A stretch of 64,000 bases of DNA from Duganella rivi. GTDB taxonomy: Bacteria; Pseudomonadota; Gammaproteobacteria; Burkholderiales; Burkholderiaceae_D. A program made the translations under genes and the position numbers. Below the pieces are notes generated by a model. It saw only the letters and a program-made list of their open reading frames with translations, was not told the origin of the DNA and ran no database searches. Shown here one piece after another: positions 38,589-48,905 of this stretch (position 1 is the stretch's first letter; each line of letters opens with the position of its first letter). Where the stretch lies: NCBI RefSeq assembly GCF_009857435.1, contig NZ_WWCK01000001.1:1-64000 (forward strand), written 5' to 3'.

Positions 38589-41026
38589 CTACGCAAGGCC
38601 TGCCCTGCCGGTAGGCGCATGGCAGCCCATGTGTGGCGGGTGATAGCGATGAGGGCGGTGCTTAGGGTAAGCAGCAGTGCCAAGGCCAGTGTCCAGTAGC
38701 CGATAGGGGCGCGGTCGATGTAGCTGCTTAGGTGGCGCTCGATCAGCACCAAGGCGATGGGCAGGCTGATGGCGGCGGCAATCAGGATCATGGCGCCGGT
38801 TTCGCGTACGACCAATAAACCGATGTCGCTGCGGCGCGCGCCGTGGAGTTTGCGCAGGACGATTTCGCGGGCGCGGCGTTGCACCGTGTTGGCCGAGAGG
38901 ACGTAGGTGCCGAAGGCTGCAATCGCCAATGCTATGCTGCTTGCTACTGCCAGCAATTTCGCCATGCGCGCGTCTTCGGCGTAGTGGGCTTTTAGTACGT
39001 CTTCAGCGCGGTAGATTTTCGGGATGGCGTCCGGGAAGTAGCCAGGCCACAGGGCTTGCGCGGCGCGCTCGACTTCCGCCGGTGCGCCGGCTGCCCGTAC
39101 GCTGAGCACCATGCCTTGGTTGCCCAAGGCGTAGGCAGTCGCCGCAGGCTGTTCGTGCAGTGAACGGAAGCGCAGCTCCGGCGCGATGCCGACGATGCGC
39201 GCGGTGATGACGGCATTATCGAATCCAGTAAAGGTCACGCTCTGCCCTACCGCCTGTTCGGCGCTGGCGAAACCAAGTTCGCGCGCGGCGACGGCGTTCA
39301 GCACCATCGTCGTCGCATCGTTGTCCTTGTCCGCGCTGGATTGGAACAAGCGCCCTGCCGCCGGTGCGATGCCGTACAGTTCAAAGAAATTGGCGCTGAC
39401 CATTTTCATCTCCATCGATGCTGCCGCGCCGCCGGGACGTTTGAGTGTTCGTGTCCACAGCCAATCGAGTCGGCCGACTGGATCTTCGGAAACCGCTACA
39501 CCCGCCACGCCGGGCTGCGCCTGCAAAGCGGAGACGAAGCGCTGCGCCTTGTCCGCATCTCTCACGTGCCCCGGCATGTCGACGATCACCAGCGGCGATG
39601 GATCGAAGCCCGGCGCGGCGCGCATGGCGTAATCGGTCTGCCATGCGACCGCGATGGTTACGCTGGCCAATCCCATCGCGGTGGCGATCTGCATCACGGT
39701 GAGTGCGCGCCGCCACTGCATGCTGCCGCGCGATTCCATATCGGGCCGCCCTGCCAGCACCTGCGTTGGATGCACGCGCAGCGCAATCCATGCAGGATAA
39801 GCCGCCGTTACAATACCGAGCAGCGCGCCGATGCCGAAAGCCAGCGCGATATTCTGCGGCGAGAACAAGCCGTCCAGCTGGCGATTCACCAGTTGCGAAA
39901 AGACCGGCAGCGCCAGCCACGCCATCAACAATCCAAGCGCGGTCGCGGCCAAGGCCACCAGCAAAGACTCCAGCAGGAATTGCAGCACAATCTGCGGCAC
40001 GCCCGCACCCAGCACTTTGCGCATCGCCATTTCGCGCTGGCGGCGCAGCACGCGTACCGTGGTGAGGTTGACGTAGTTGATCGCAGCCAGCAGCAGAATC
40101 AACGCGGCCAGCAGCGCCAGCCCGCCAACCACGCGTGGATTGGCGCGGTCACCCGGCAGCGCAATAAAGCTATTGGCGATCTTGTCATCGAAGTAGGCGT
40201 CGCGCAGCGGAGAGATGGTTAGCTCGATGGCCTTGCGCTGGCCGAGCCGTTCGCGCGCTTCAGGAGAGAATTGATTGAGGCTTGGCGCCCTGTCGACGGC
40301 CTGTTGCAAGCGCGCCAGAATATCAGGCAGCGATGCGCCGGGCTGTAGACGCAGCAGCATCTTGGTCATCCAGCCATGTTCGCCGGTCAGCATTTCGTGG
40401 CGAATGTCCGGCTCCACCACCGCGCCATTCACGCCGAACAGCAACTCAAACGGAATGGTGGTATTGGCCGGCGGCGCTGCCACCACCGCCCCCACCTGCA
40501 TGGTATGCCCTTCCGCCGTGATGGTACGGCCCAGCGCATCGCGCGTGCCGAACATGCGCACGGCAGCGGCATCGGTGATAACAAAGCGATCCGGCCGTTC
40601 CAGCGCTGTAGACAGATCGCCTTGCAGCGCGCGCATGCCGAGCAGCGATGGAAAACCCGGCAGCACAATCAAGCCGCGCACCGTCAGCAGATTACGGCCT
40701 GCCCGCACCGTCAACGGCGTAATCTCGGGACGCGCTGGGATGTAGCTGGTGGCGTCAACCACGCCCGGCATCTTCAGCGCAAGCTCGCGCAAGAACATCG
40801 GCGCGATATCGAACAGCGGTGACGACGGCTCCACATTGAAGTGATGCTTCACCACGTACACCTGCTCCACCTCCGGCACATGGCGATCGTACTCCATCGA
40901 GTAACGCACAAAGCCAAGCAGCAGCAGGCTCGCCGCCAAACCGATGCTCAGGCTCAGTATCGCCGTCAAGGCGTATGCCGGTTCTTGTATCAAGGTGCGC
41001 CAGCCGATGCGAAAGTCCATGTTCAA
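38585..41026 (-). CDS. MacB/FtsX-type ABC transporter permease, no ATPase nearby
   Basis: 813 residues with two copies of the MacB periplasmic core plus FtsX unit: helix at about 18-40, periplasmic domain, three helices at about 270-405, a second N-terminal helix near 425, a second periplasmic domain and three helices at about 675-800. Such permeases work with a separate ATPase in peptide, antibiotic or lipoprotein export or stress sensing. No ATPase or membrane fusion gene is adjacent. Substrate unknown. Confidence 0.88.
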   Translation of the reverse strand: MNMDFRIGWRTLIQEPAYALTAILSLSIGLAASLLLLGFVRYSMEYDRHVPEVEQVYVVKHHFNVEPSSPLFDIAPMFLRELALKMPGVVDATSYIPARPEITPLTVRAGRNLLTVRGLIVLPGFPSLLGMRALQGDLSTALERPDRFVITDAAAVRMFGTRDALGRTITAEGHTMQVGAVVAAPPANTTIPFELLFGVNGAVVEPDIRHEMLTGEHGWMTKMLLRLQPGASLPDILARLQQAVDRAPSLNQFSPEARERLGQRKAIELTISPLRDAYFDDKIANSFIALPGDRANPRVVGGLALLAALILLLAAINYVNLTTVRVLRRQREMAMRKVLGAGVPQIVLQFLLESLLVALAATALGLLMAWLALPVFSQLVNRQLDGLFSPQNIALAFGIGALLGIVTAAYPAWIALRVHPTQVLAGRPDMESRGSMQWRRALTVMQIATAMGLASVTIAVAWQTDYAMRAAPGFDPSPLVIVDMPGHVRDADKAQRFVSALQAQPGVAGVAVSEDPVGRLDWLWTRTLKRPGGAAASMEMKMVSANFFELYGIAPAAGRLFQSSADKDNDATTMVLNAVAARELGFASAEQAVGQSVTFTGFDNAVITARIVGIAPELRFRSLHEQPAATAYALGNQGMVLSVRAAGAPAEVERAAQALWPGYFPDAIPKIYRAEDVLKAHYAEDARMAKLLAVASSIALAIAAFGTYVLSANTVQRRAREIVLRKLHGARRSDIGLLVVRETGAMILIAAAISLPIALVLIERHLSSYIDRAPIGYWTLALALLLTLSTALIAITRHTWAAMRLPAGQALRS

Positions 41027-41114
41027 TCCTGTTATGAAGTTATCGCATCAAACTGCAACATCCATGCCACGCGTTTTACGGCGCGGCTTTGTCCGATAGT
41101 GAACGCGCTACTGT

Positions 41115-44100
41115 TCAATTTCGGACATTCAGTCCCGGAATGGTCTGCGGCGCGTATGGTTTCACTGGCTGCTCTTTCATTTTTTTAGCCAGCATCTCCA
41201 GCGCCACTTCCAGTTGACGATCCTGGCCCTGGTAGGTGGCGTGCGGCAGATTGTCCACCACCACGTCCGGCGACACGCCCACGCCTTCAATCAGCCATTG
41301 ACCGTCTTCGACGTGGAACTGGCCCATCTCGGCCACGCGCGCCATGCCGTTGTCGCTCAGGCGATTGTTATCGGACAGCCAAACGCCCGCGCCCGCAGTG
41401 CGCTTGCCGACCAGCGGCGCAAGGCCCAGCGATTTGATACCTGCCGCAAAAGTCTCGCCGTCCGAGTAGGTGTATTCATCGATCAGCACCACAAGGTGGC
41501 CGCGGAAGGTGTTCTGCATATTCGGCGACGGCGCCACGCCCGGCGGCGCCCAGAAGGCCCACGCCTTGCGCAGCAACTTCTCGATGATCCAGCTATCGAT
41601 ATTGCCGCCGTTGTTGCGGCGGACGTCGATGATCAAGCCATCGCGGTTCACATTGGCGTAGAAGTCGCGTGCAAACGAGGCGATGTCGTTCGGCCCCATC
41701 GCGCGCAGATGCAGATAGCCGATGCGGCCCTTGGATACTGCCTCCACTTGGCGCGCGCGCGACTGCTCCCAATCGCTGTAGCGCAGCGCGGCATGCTTGG
41801 TCATGTTCACCGGCAGCACGATTACTGAGCGCGTTTCAGCCTTGCGCTTCACTTGCAGCAGCACTTGCTTGTCGGCTTGATTGAGCAGCAGGTCGGCGAT
41901 ATCGCGCGCCTCCAGCACCGGCTTGCCGTTGACGGCGGTGATGATGTCGCCCTGTTTCACATCCACGCCGGCTTGCGCCAGCGGGCCGCGTTCGGACGGC
42001 AGTTCCGGTTCGCTGGCGTAGATGTGATCCACGCGATAGCCTTCGGCAGTACGCGACAGCAGCGCGCCCAAACCTGCCGGCGTTCCTTCCGACGCCGAAC
42101 GGCGAATATCGCCGGGACGAATCTGCGAGTGCAGCGCGCCGACTTCGCTAATCATCATGCCCAGCACATCGTCCAGCTCCGCGCGGTCAGTCACGCGATC
42201 CACCAGCGGCGCGTACTTGGCGCGCACGGCCGGCCAGTCGGCGCCGCGCATCTTGACGTCGTACAGGAAGTCGCGGTGCATGCGCCATGCGTCGTTGAAC
42301 ATCTGCTTCCATTCCAGGCGCGGATTGGAGGTGAACGTCCAGTCATCGACTTTGATCTTGGCTTTGCTGACATCCATCGGCGCCTTGGCGCCTGCATCAA
42401 CTACCAGCATCTCGCCGGCGCCAGCGCCGAAGGTGCGGTAGTAGACGTGCTTCTTATCCTGCGACAGATCGTACTCGCGCACACCGGCCACGAACAATTC
42501 CGGCTGCGGGCCGTTGCTGGCGATGGCCAGCGTTTTCAGATTGGCTTTGCCGTCGCCGCCATCGGCATCGAGGAAGTACAGGCGCTTATCGTCCACTTGC
42601 AGCGAGCGGTAATTGCCGGCGGCCAGCGGCACTTCATACAGGCGCTCCGCGAGGCCGGCGTAGACAATCGCCGGCGAGCCTTTTACGGCGGCTTTCGGCG
42701 CAGCCTTGGCGACGGCTTTTTCGGCAGCCTTCTCTGCGGCCTGCTCGGTTGCGCCTTCGGCTGGTTTATCACCCGGCTTGCTCAACTCATCGTCAGGCTT
42801 GAACGGGAAGCGGTTCTCCGGTTGCAGCGCCAGCGCGAAGATGGCGGTGCGCTTGTCGAACACCGGCCCCATATTGCGGTCGCCCCACGGCGAGCCATTC
42901 GCCAGCTGGAAGTTACGGGCCGAGAGGAAGTACAGCCATTTGCCGTCCGGCGAAAACACCGGCGCGCGCGAGGTGTAGCGGTCGCTGGTGACGAAGCTCA
43001 GTTGTTTGCTGTCGATGCTGTACAAGCCAATCTGGTTGCGCTGCTCGGTGCTGGCGGCGCGCACCAGTGCGAGGTTTTTGCTGTCCGGCGACCAGGCGAT
43101 TTCGTCATAGTCGCCGAGACCGACCTTGCCCGCGTCATCGATCACGATGTTGGCCTTGGTGGCCAGATCCAGCAACCAGAAGCGGCCCTTCTTGTCGGTG
43201 TGACCGAGCCAGCGGCCGTCCGGCGATGGGTAGAGCTGCCAGCGGTGGTTGTTGCCGTCCTTGGTCAACTGCTCGCCCTTGCCCGAACCGTCGGCGGCAA
43301 ATTTCCAGATTTCGTTTTCGCCAGTGGTATCGACGATCGCGTAGATGGATTTGTCGTCATGGCTGAAGACTGCCTGGCGTGCGCGCGAACCTTCCGGGAT
43401 GGCGATTTCCACGCGACGCTGCGCGCCGGTGCCGGCCACGCTGACGCGGCCGCGCGCGGTCAGCACGATGCGTTCAAACTTGCCGGCGATTTGCACGTTG
43501 GTCAGGCTCTCCAGCGGCGAGCGGATTTGGCGCGTGCGCTGCTGGTCAAAGTCGGAGACCAGGCTAATCGCCAGCTGTTCATCCTTGCTGCTTTGCAGAT
43601 CGAGCACGTGCAAATCTGCGCCCAGCTGATAGACGATGCGGCCTTCGCCGATGGCGGCATTGCGCACGTCCCAATCTGTGTACTTGGTGAGCTGGCGCGG
43701 GTCGCTGCCATCGGCCGCCATCGACCACAGATTGGCCGAGCCGCTACGGTCGCTGATGAAGTAGACGCGGCCCTGCCACCACATCGGATGCTTGTTGTTG
43801 CCGGCATCGGAGGCCAGCAGCTGCACCGCTTCGGCGCTGCCGCTCACATCGTAGCGCCACAGCTGCGCGTAGGCGCCGCCGCGATACGCTTTGACGTTGT
43901 CATTGGTCAGCGCCAAGCCGTTGCGGGTGAAGTACAGCGTGTTGCCGGTATCGTCCAGCACCGCGTCGTGCGCATCGGCCAGCGGGAAGATGCGGCGTTG
44001 CAGACTGTCCGGCTTGACGGCAGCAATCACCATGCTGCGTCCCGGCCCGGTGCCGCTGGCCATGCTGACCAGCACCTCGCCCTGCGCGCTCCAGCCCAGC

Positions 44101-44432
44101 ACCGCGACGGCGCCGTTCTCGAAGCTGATGCGCTTGGGCAGGCCGCCCGCCAGCGGCATCACGTACGCTTCCTGCGCGCCTTCGTAGGCGGCGGAAAACG
44201 CGACCCACTTGCCGTCGCGCGAGATGGCGGCGTTGGTTTCAGCGGCCGGATGGGTGGTCAGGCGCTGGGCCGCGCCACCGTGGGCGCTGGTCTTCCACAA
44301 GTCGCCCTCCGCGGTGAAGACGACGTTATCGCCACGGATGGCGGGATAGCGGTAATAAGCCTCGGCCGCCATCGCGGACGACAGCAAACCGGCGGACATC
44401 AACATCAAGGCAAGCGGGCGGGACAGGTTCAT
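41115..44432 (-). CDS. Tricorn-like periplasmic S41 protease
   Basis: 1105 residues with a signal peptide ending in SSAMA. Two beta-propeller regions (about 25-320 with TolB-like repeats and 330-680), then a core with His719 (RMHRDFLYD), a PDZ domain at about 760-850 and an S41 peptidase domain with nucleophile Ser990 (YSDGE). Tricorn breaks peptides into very short pieces; in bacteria it probably degrades peptides in the periplasm. An Ala/Lys/Glu-rich insert (about 555-590) is a probable linker. I start at the ATG at 44432, which gives the signal peptide directly. Confidence 0.92.
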   Translation of the reverse strand: MNLSRPLALMLMSAGLLSSAMAAEAYYRYPAIRGDNVVFTAEGDLWKTSAHGGAAQRLTTHPAAETNAAISRDGKWVAFSAAYEGAQEAYVMPLAGGLPKRISFENGAVAVLGWSAQGEVLVSMASGTGPGRSMVIAAVKPDSLQRRIFPLADAHDAVLDDTGNTLYFTRNGLALTNDNVKAYRGGAYAQLWRYDVSGSAEAVQLLASDAGNNKHPMWWQGRVYFISDRSGSANLWSMAADGSDPRQLTKYTDWDVRNAAIGEGRIVYQLGADLHVLDLQSSKDEQLAISLVSDFDQQRTRQIRSPLESLTNVQIAGKFERIVLTARGRVSVAGTGAQRRVEIAIPEGSRARQAVFSHDDKSIYAIVDTTGENEIWKFAADGSGKGEQLTKDGNNHRWQLYPSPDGRWLGHTDKKGRFWLLDLATKANIVIDDAGKVGLGDYDEIAWSPDSKNLALVRAASTEQRNQIGLYSIDSKQLSFVTSDRYTSRAPVFSPDGKWLYFLSARNFQLANGSPWGDRNMGPVFDKRTAIFALALQPENRFPFKPDDELSKPGDKPAEGATEQAAEKAAEKAVAKAAPKAAVKGSPAIVYAGLAERLYEVPLAAGNYRSLQVDDKRLYFLDADGGDGKANLKTLAIASNGPQPELFVAGVREYDLSQDKKHVYYRTFGAGAGEMLVVDAGAKAPMDVSKAKIKVDDWTFTSNPRLEWKQMFNDAWRMHRDFLYDVKMRGADWPAVRAKYAPLVDRVTDRAELDDVLGMMISEVGALHSQIRPGDIRRSASEGTPAGLGALLSRTAEGYRVDHIYASEPELPSERGPLAQAGVDVKQGDIITAVNGKPVLEARDIADLLLNQADKQVLLQVKRKAETRSVIVLPVNMTKHAALRYSDWEQSRARQVEAVSKGRIGYLHLRAMGPNDIASFARDFYANVNRDGLIIDVRRNNGGNIDSWIIEKLLRKAWAFWAPPGVAPSPNMQNTFRGHLVVLIDEYTYSDGETFAAGIKSLGLAPLVGKRTAGAGVWLSDNNRLSDNGMARVAEMGQFHVEDGQWLIEGVGVSPDVVVDNLPHATYQGQDRQLEVALEMLAKKMKEQPVKPYAPQTIPGLNVRN

Positions 44433-44495
44433 GGACAGGGTCAAAGGTTGTCGAATGGAACGACAATTTTGGCACAGCTTGCCCGCACGCGGCAC

Positions 44496-44521
44496 GAAAA
44501 AAACCCGCCGGGTGGCGGGTT
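44496..44521 (-). terminator. Terminator of clpS-clpA
   Basis: Stem AACCCGCC / GGCGGGTT with a 4-base loop, followed on the minus strand by seven T. It lies 7 bases after the clpA stop and ahead of the tricorn gene. Confidence 0.9.
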
Positions 44522-44527
44522 CCGTAT

Positions 44528-46834
44528 TTAGTCGACTTCGACCGTTTCCGGCGGCTGGCTTGGCGCCGCATCCGGCGGTTCCGGGAAGTCCAGCTTGACC
44601 ACATCCTTGTCGTCCAGATCGACCACCACCTTGCCGCCAGTGACCAGGCGGCCAAACAGCAGCTCGTCGGCCAGGGCCTTGCGGATCATGTCCTGGATCA
44701 GGCGCGACATCGGGCGTGCGCCCATGAGCGGGTCGAAACCTTTCTTGCCCAGGTAGGCGCGCAGCTTCTCGGTAAACACTGCCTCGACTTTCTTCTCGTG
44801 CAGCTGCTCTTCCAGCTGCATCAGGAACTTGTCGACCACGCGCAGGATGATTTCCTCGTCCAGCGCGCGGAAGCTGATGATGGCGTCCAGGCGGTTGCGG
44901 AACTCCGGCGTGAACATGCGCTTGATGTCGCCCATTTCGTCGCCAGCCTGCTTGGAGGTGGTGAAACCAATAGTCGATTTTTGCAGCGATTCCGCGCCCG
45001 CATTGGTGGTCATGATGATGATCACGTTGCGGAAGTCCGCCTTGCGGCCGTTGTTGTCGGTCAGCGTGCCGTGGTCCATCACTTGCAGCAGGATGTTGAA
45101 AATGTCCGGGTGGGCTTTTTCAATCTCGTCCAGCAGCAGCACGGTGTGCGGCTTCTTGGTGATCGCTTCGGTCAGCAGGCCGCCCTGGTCGAAACCAACG
45201 TAGCCCGGCGGCGCGCCGATCATGCGCGACACGGCGTGACGCTCCATGTATTCCGACATGTCAAAGCGCACCAGCTCGATGCCAAGGATGAAGGCCAACT
45301 GCTTGGCCACCTCGGTCTTGCCGACGCCGGTAGGGCCGGAGAACAGGAAGGAGCCGATCGGCTTGTCGGTCTTGCCCAAGCCAGCACGCGCCATCTTGAT
45401 GGCCGAGGCCAGCGCTTCGATCGCAGGATCCTGGCCGAACACCACGTTGCGCAGGTCGCGGTCGATGGTTTGCAGCTTGCTGCGGTCGTCCTGGTTGACG
45501 GTTTGCGGCGGGATGCGCGCGATCTTCGAGATGATGTCCTCGATCTCGCTCTTGCCGATGGTTTTCTTCTGCTTCGATTTCGGCAGGATGCGCTGCGCTG
45601 CACCGGCTTCGTCGATCACGTCGATGGCCTTGTCCGGCAGATGGCGGTCGTTGATGAAGCGGGCCGCCAATTCAGCTGCAGTCGACAGCGCCGACGACGA
45701 ATATTTCACGCCGTGGTGCTCTTCGAAGCGCGACTTCAGGCCGCGCAGGATTTGCACGGTCTGCTCGACGGTCGGTTCGTTGACGTCCACTTTCTGGAAG
45801 CGGCGGCTCAGCGCGTGATCTTTCTCGAACACGCCACGGAACTCGGTGTAGGTGGTCGCACCAACGCACTTCAGCTGGCCGTTGGCCAAGGCTGGTTTCA
45901 GCAGGTTGGACGCATCCAGCGTGCCGCCCGACGCCGAGCCGGCGCCGATGATGGTGTGGATCTCGTCGATGAACAGAATGCCGTTCGGATTGTCCTTCAA
46001 TTGCTTGAGGACGGCCTTCAGGCGCTGCTCAAAGTCGCCGCGATACTTGGTGCCGGCCAGCAGCGCGCCCATGTCGAGCGAGTACACCACGGCGTTTTGC
46101 AGGATTTCCGGCACGTCGCCCTGGGTGATGCGGTAAGCCAGGCCTTCAGCGATGGCCGTCTTGCCCACGCCCGCTTCGCCCACCAGCAGCGGGTTGTTCT
46201 TGCGGCGGCGGCACAGGATCTGGATCACGCGATCCACTTCCTCTTCGCGGCCGATCAGCGGATCGATCTTGCCGTCGGCGGCCGATTTGTTCAGGTTCTG
46301 GGTGAACTGGTCGAGCGGGCTTTCCTTGCTCTGGCCTTCGCCGGCCGGTGCGCCCTCTTCCACGCCCTCGGACGCCTTGGCGGTGTCCGATTGCTGATCT
46401 TTACGCACGCCGTGCGAGATAAAGTTGACCACGTCGAGACGGGTCACGCCCTGCTGGTGCAGGTAGTACACCGCGTGCGAATCTTTCTCGCCGAAGATGG
46501 CCACCAGCACGTTGGCGCCGGTCACTTCCTTCTTGCCGTTCGAGGCCGACTGGACGTGCATGATGGCGCGCTGAATCACGCGCTGGAAACCGAGCGTCGG
46601 CTGGGTATCGACCTCGCCCGTGCCAGGCACGGTCGGGGTGTTATCACCAATAAAGTTGGTCAGGGTTTTGCGCAGATCTTCAATGTTGACGGCGCATGCG
46701 CGCAACACTTCGGCGGCCGAAGGGTTGTCCAGCAAGGCCAGCAGCAGGTGCTCTACCGTGATGAATTCGTGCCGTGCCTGTCGGGCTTCGACAAACGCCA
46801 TGTGCAAACTTACTTCCAATTCCTGCGCAATCAT
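44528..46834 (-). CDS. clpA: ATP-dependent Clp protease ATP-binding subunit ClpA
   Basis: 768 residues. Unfolds substrates and feeds them to ClpP. N-terminal Clp_N repeat domain (about 1-145), AAA+ domain 1 with Walker [11 protein letters not shown], and AAA+ domain 2 with GPTGVGKTE, followed by the D2-small domain. The ClpP-contact loop IGF is present in STIGFTTSK. The ATG at 46834 has a perfect GGAGGA site; it overlaps the clpS stop by 4 bases. The C-terminus is Pro/Glu-rich. Confidence 0.97.
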   Translation of the reverse strand: MIAQELEVSLHMAFVEARQARHEFITVEHLLLALLDNPSAAEVLRACAVNIEDLRKTLTNFIGDNTPTVPGTGEVDTQPTLGFQRVIQRAIMHVQSASNGKKEVTGANVLVAIFGEKDSHAVYYLHQQGVTRLDVVNFISHGVRKDQQSDTAKASEGVEEGAPAGEGQSKESPLDQFTQNLNKSAADGKIDPLIGREEEVDRVIQILCRRRKNNPLLVGEAGVGKTAIAEGLAYRITQGDVPEILQNAVVYSLDMGALLAGTKYRGDFEQRLKAVLKQLKDNPNGILFIDEIHTIIGAGSASGGTLDASNLLKPALANGQLKCVGATTYTEFRGVFEKDHALSRRFQKVDVNEPTVEQTVQILRGLKSRFEEHHGVKYSSSALSTAAELAARFINDRHLPDKAIDVIDEAGAAQRILPKSKQKKTIGKSEIEDIISKIARIPPQTVNQDDRSKLQTIDRDLRNVVFGQDPAIEALASAIKMARAGLGKTDKPIGSFLFSGPTGVGKTEVAKQLAFILGIELVRFDMSEYMERHAVSRMIGAPPGYVGFDQGGLLTEAITKKPHTVLLLDEIEKAHPDIFNILLQVMDHGTLTDNNGRKADFRNVIIIMTTNAGAESLQKSTIGFTTSKQAGDEMGDIKRMFTPEFRNRLDAIISFRALDEEIILRVVDKFLMQLEEQLHEKKVEAVFTEKLRAYLGKKGFDPLMGARPMSRLIQDMIRKALADELLFGRLVTGGKVVVDLDDKDVVKLDFPEPPDAAPSQPPETVEVD

Positions 46835-47133
46835 ACTTCCTCCATCACGCACTGCAGGGGATGCCCTGCCTTGCGCGCATGCGTTAAAACGAACTCCACT
46901 TTGGTACAGGCTATATCTTTAGAGAACACGCCGCATACCCCCTTGCCGTAGCGGTGCACACTGAGCATGATTTGCGTGGCGGTCTCTCGGTCTTTGTTGA
47001 AATACTCTTGAATGATTGCGACCACAAATTCCATTGGGGTGTAGTCGTCATTCAGCAACGCCACCTGGTACAACGGTGGCGGCTTCAGCGTTTGCCGCTC
47101 CAAGAGGGTTTCGGTATCTTGCTTGGTTGCCAT
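46831..47133 (-). CDS. clpS: Clp protease adaptor ClpS
   Basis: 100 residues. Delivers N-end-rule substrates to ClpA. The binding pocket motif [13 protein letters not shown] (Asp29, Asp30) and the [16 protein letters not shown] segment are intact, as is the C-terminal ClpA-binding part. I choose the ATG at 47133, giving the usual length; the frame is open for 20 further codons without support. Coupled to clpA by overlap. Confidence 0.95.
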   Translation of the reverse strand: MATKQDTETLLERQTLKPPPLYQVALLNDDYTPMEFVVAIIQEYFNKDRETATQIMLSVHRYGKGVCGVFSKDIACTKVEFVLTHARKAGHPLQCVMEEV

Positions 47134-47309
47134 ACGCTTATATTCTAATGCTTTCGTGGTTGATGCAATGTGCATTTCGCTGCACATATCCAATTGTTTT
47201 CCATCTTACGCGCTTTCTCAACTTGGCGCAGATGGCGCCCCTTTCCCCGAAATCAAGAGTTGCTTTTTCGTCATTCGTCTTAAAAGTAGCAAAATGCCCA
47301 CAAATCTGC

Positions 47310-47338
47310 TTGACTTTCAAATTTGGTGCGCTAACAAT
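47310..47338 (+). promoter_or_regulatory. Candidate promoter of the cold-shock gene
   Basis: TTGACT, 17-base spacer, AACAAT. It would give a leader of about 110 bases before the csp start, similar to the long leaders of cspA-type genes. The leader contains a 16-base perfect palindrome at 47398-47413. Confidence 0.45.
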
Positions 47339-47457
47339 GCGTTATCGGCTGCGTGCAGAAATGTACAAGGTGATAAGAAGTGGGCGTGAGGAGAGGGGCA
47401 AGAAGCTTCTTGCTTTTATGGCTCGTGTGATAGGTTTTAATTTAGAAAGTTCTTTTT

Positions 47458-47661
47458 ATGGCAACTGGTACTGTTAAGTGGTTCAATGATTCCAAAGGTT
47501 TTGGCTTCATCACTCCAGATGACGGCGGCGAAGATTTGTTCGCTCACTTCTCCGCAATCAACATGAACGGTTTTAAGACCCTGAAAGAAGGTCAAAAAGT
47601 TCAGTTCGAAGTCACGCAAGGCCCTAAAGGCAAGCAAGCTTCCAACATCCAGTCGGCTTAA
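47458..47661 (+). CDS. Cold-shock protein (CspA family)
   Basis: 67 residues, a single cold-shock domain that binds single-stranded RNA and DNA. RNP1 KGFGFI and RNP2 DLFAHF are present, and the length is typical. Only a weak ribosome site (AGAAAG, long spacing) precedes the ATG, which together with the long leader suggests control of translation, as is known for the family. A strong terminator follows. Confidence 0.96.
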   Translation: MATGTVKWFNDSKGFGFITPDDGGEDLFAHFSAINMNGFKTLKEGQKVQFEVTQGPKGKQASNIQSA

Positions 47662-47678
47662 TTACCAAGCCCTGATGT

Positions 47679-47708
47679 GAAAAAACCCCGCGACGCGGGG
47701 TTTTTTTT
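47679..47708 (+). terminator. Terminator of the cold-shock gene
   Basis: Stem CCCCGCG / CGCGGGG within A and T runs, with eight T after it. It follows the csp stop by about 20 bases. Confidence 0.93.
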
Positions 47709-47749
47709 CGCCCCTACCTGCCACAGTCTGTTGCAATTTTGCCTCCCCC

Positions 47750-47775
47750 GCACTGCACAACTTTTTGTGCAGTGC
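47750..47775. promoter_or_regulatory. 11-bp perfect dyad upstream of rmlB
   Basis: GCACTGCACAA, 4-base loop, TTGTGCAGTGC. It ends 4 bases before the candidate -35 box of rmlB (47780), the usual place for an activator, though a repressor or a hairpin is possible. No regulator gene is adjacent. Confidence 0.5.
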
Positions 47776-47779
47776 AAGA

Positions 47780-47808
47780 TTGGTTTGACGTAAAATCATC
47801 CTTATAAC
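47780..47808 (+). promoter_or_regulatory. Candidate rmlBAC promoter
   Basis: TTGGTT, 17-base spacer, TATAAC, with a predicted start about 23 bases before the rmlB ATG. A TTGACG nearby is too close to the -10 box to serve. Confidence 0.4.
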
Positions 47809-47837
47809 TAATTCAACTTTTTGTGTGGGAACGACAA

Positions 47838-48905
47838 ATGATTTTTGTGACAGGCGGCGCCGGCTTCATCGGTTCTAACTTCGTGCTTGACTGGCTGGCA
47901 CAGTCAGACGAGCCAGTACTCAATTACGACAAGCTGACTTACGCGGGCAACCTCAACAACTTGGCGACACTCAAGCAGGACGCGCGCCACACCTTCGTGC
48001 GCGGCGACATTTGCGATCAGGCGCAGGTGCTGGCCCTGTTCCAGCAGCACAAGCCGCGCGCGGTGGTGCACTTTGCAGCGGAAAGCCACGTCGACCGTTC
48101 CATCCTCGGCCCGGGCGAATTCATCAACACCAACATCAACGGCACTTTCAGCCTGCTGGAAGCGGCGCGCGCCTATTGGTCTGCGCTGCCGGAAGACGAG
48201 AAGTCGGCCTTCCGCTTCCTGCACGTGTCCACCGACGAAGTGTACGGCACGCTGGGCCCGGATGATGCGCCGTTCAGCGAAACCACTGCGTTTGCGCCAA
48301 ACAGCCCGTATTCGGCCTCCAAAGCAGCATCCGATCACCTGGTACGCTCGTACTTCCACACCTATGGCTTGCCGGTGCTGACGACCAACTGCTCGAATAA
48401 CTACGGCCCGTATCACTTCCCGGAAAAGCTGATCCCGCTGATCATCGCCAACGCGCAAGCGGGCAAGCCGCTGCCGATCTACGGCGACGGCCAGCAAGTG
48501 CGTGACTGGCTGTATGTCAGCGACCACTGCGCCGCCATCCGCCGCGTGCTGGAAGCCGGCCGCCTCGGCGAAACCTACAACGTCGGCGGCTGGAACGAAA
48601 TGGCCAACCTCGACGTGGTGCACACCCTGTGCGACATGCTGGACAAGCTCAAGCCTAAAGCTGCCGGCAGCTACCGCGATCAAATCACCTTCGTCAAAGA
48701 CCGTCCGGGCCACGACCGCCGCTACGCCATCGACGCGCGCAAGCTGGAACGCGAACTGGGCTGGAAACCGGCCGAGACCTTCCAGACCGGCATCGCCAAG
48801 ACCGTGCAGTGGTACCTGGACAATCAGGCTTGGGTAGCCGACGTGCAATCGGGCAGCTACGCCAAGTGGGTGGAAACCAATTACTTCAATCGCGAGGGGC
48901 AGTAA
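47838..48905 (+). CDS. rmlB: dTDP-glucose 4,6-dehydratase
   Basis: 355 residues, short-chain dehydrogenase fold. Turns dTDP-glucose into dTDP-4-keto-6-deoxyglucose, the second step to dTDP-rhamnose. NAD motif [10 protein letters not shown] at 5-14, the STDEVYG active-site stretch and YSASK (Tyr, Lys) are all present. ATG at 47838 with GTGGGA ahead; the GTG at 47823 lies within that site. Overlaps rmlA by one base. Confidence 0.95.
   Translation: MIFVTGGAGFIGSNFVLDWLAQSDEPVLNYDKLTYAGNLNNLATLKQDARHTFVRGDICDQAQVLALFQQHKPRAVVHFAAESHVDRSILGPGEFINTNINGTFSLLEAARAYWSALPEDEKSAFRFLHVSTDEVYGTLGPDDAPFSETTAFAPNSPYSASKAASDHLVRSYFHTYGLPVLTTNCSNNYGPYHFPEKLIPLIIANAQAGKPLPIYGDGQQVRDWLYVSDHCAAIRRVLEAGRLGETYNVGGWNEMANLDVVHTLCDMLDKLKPKAAGSYRDQITFVKDRPGHDRRYAIDARKLERELGWKPAETFQTGIAKTVQWYLDNQAWVADVQSGSYAKWVETNYFNREGQ

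Noticed and set aside
41853-44531. 892-codon open frame opposite the tricorn-like protease
   Set aside because: No recognisable domain; the opposite strand has a signal peptide, propellers, PDZ and S41 motifs.
44798-46951. 717-codon open frame opposite clpA
   Set aside because: ClpA is unmistakable on the other strand; this frame has no family features.
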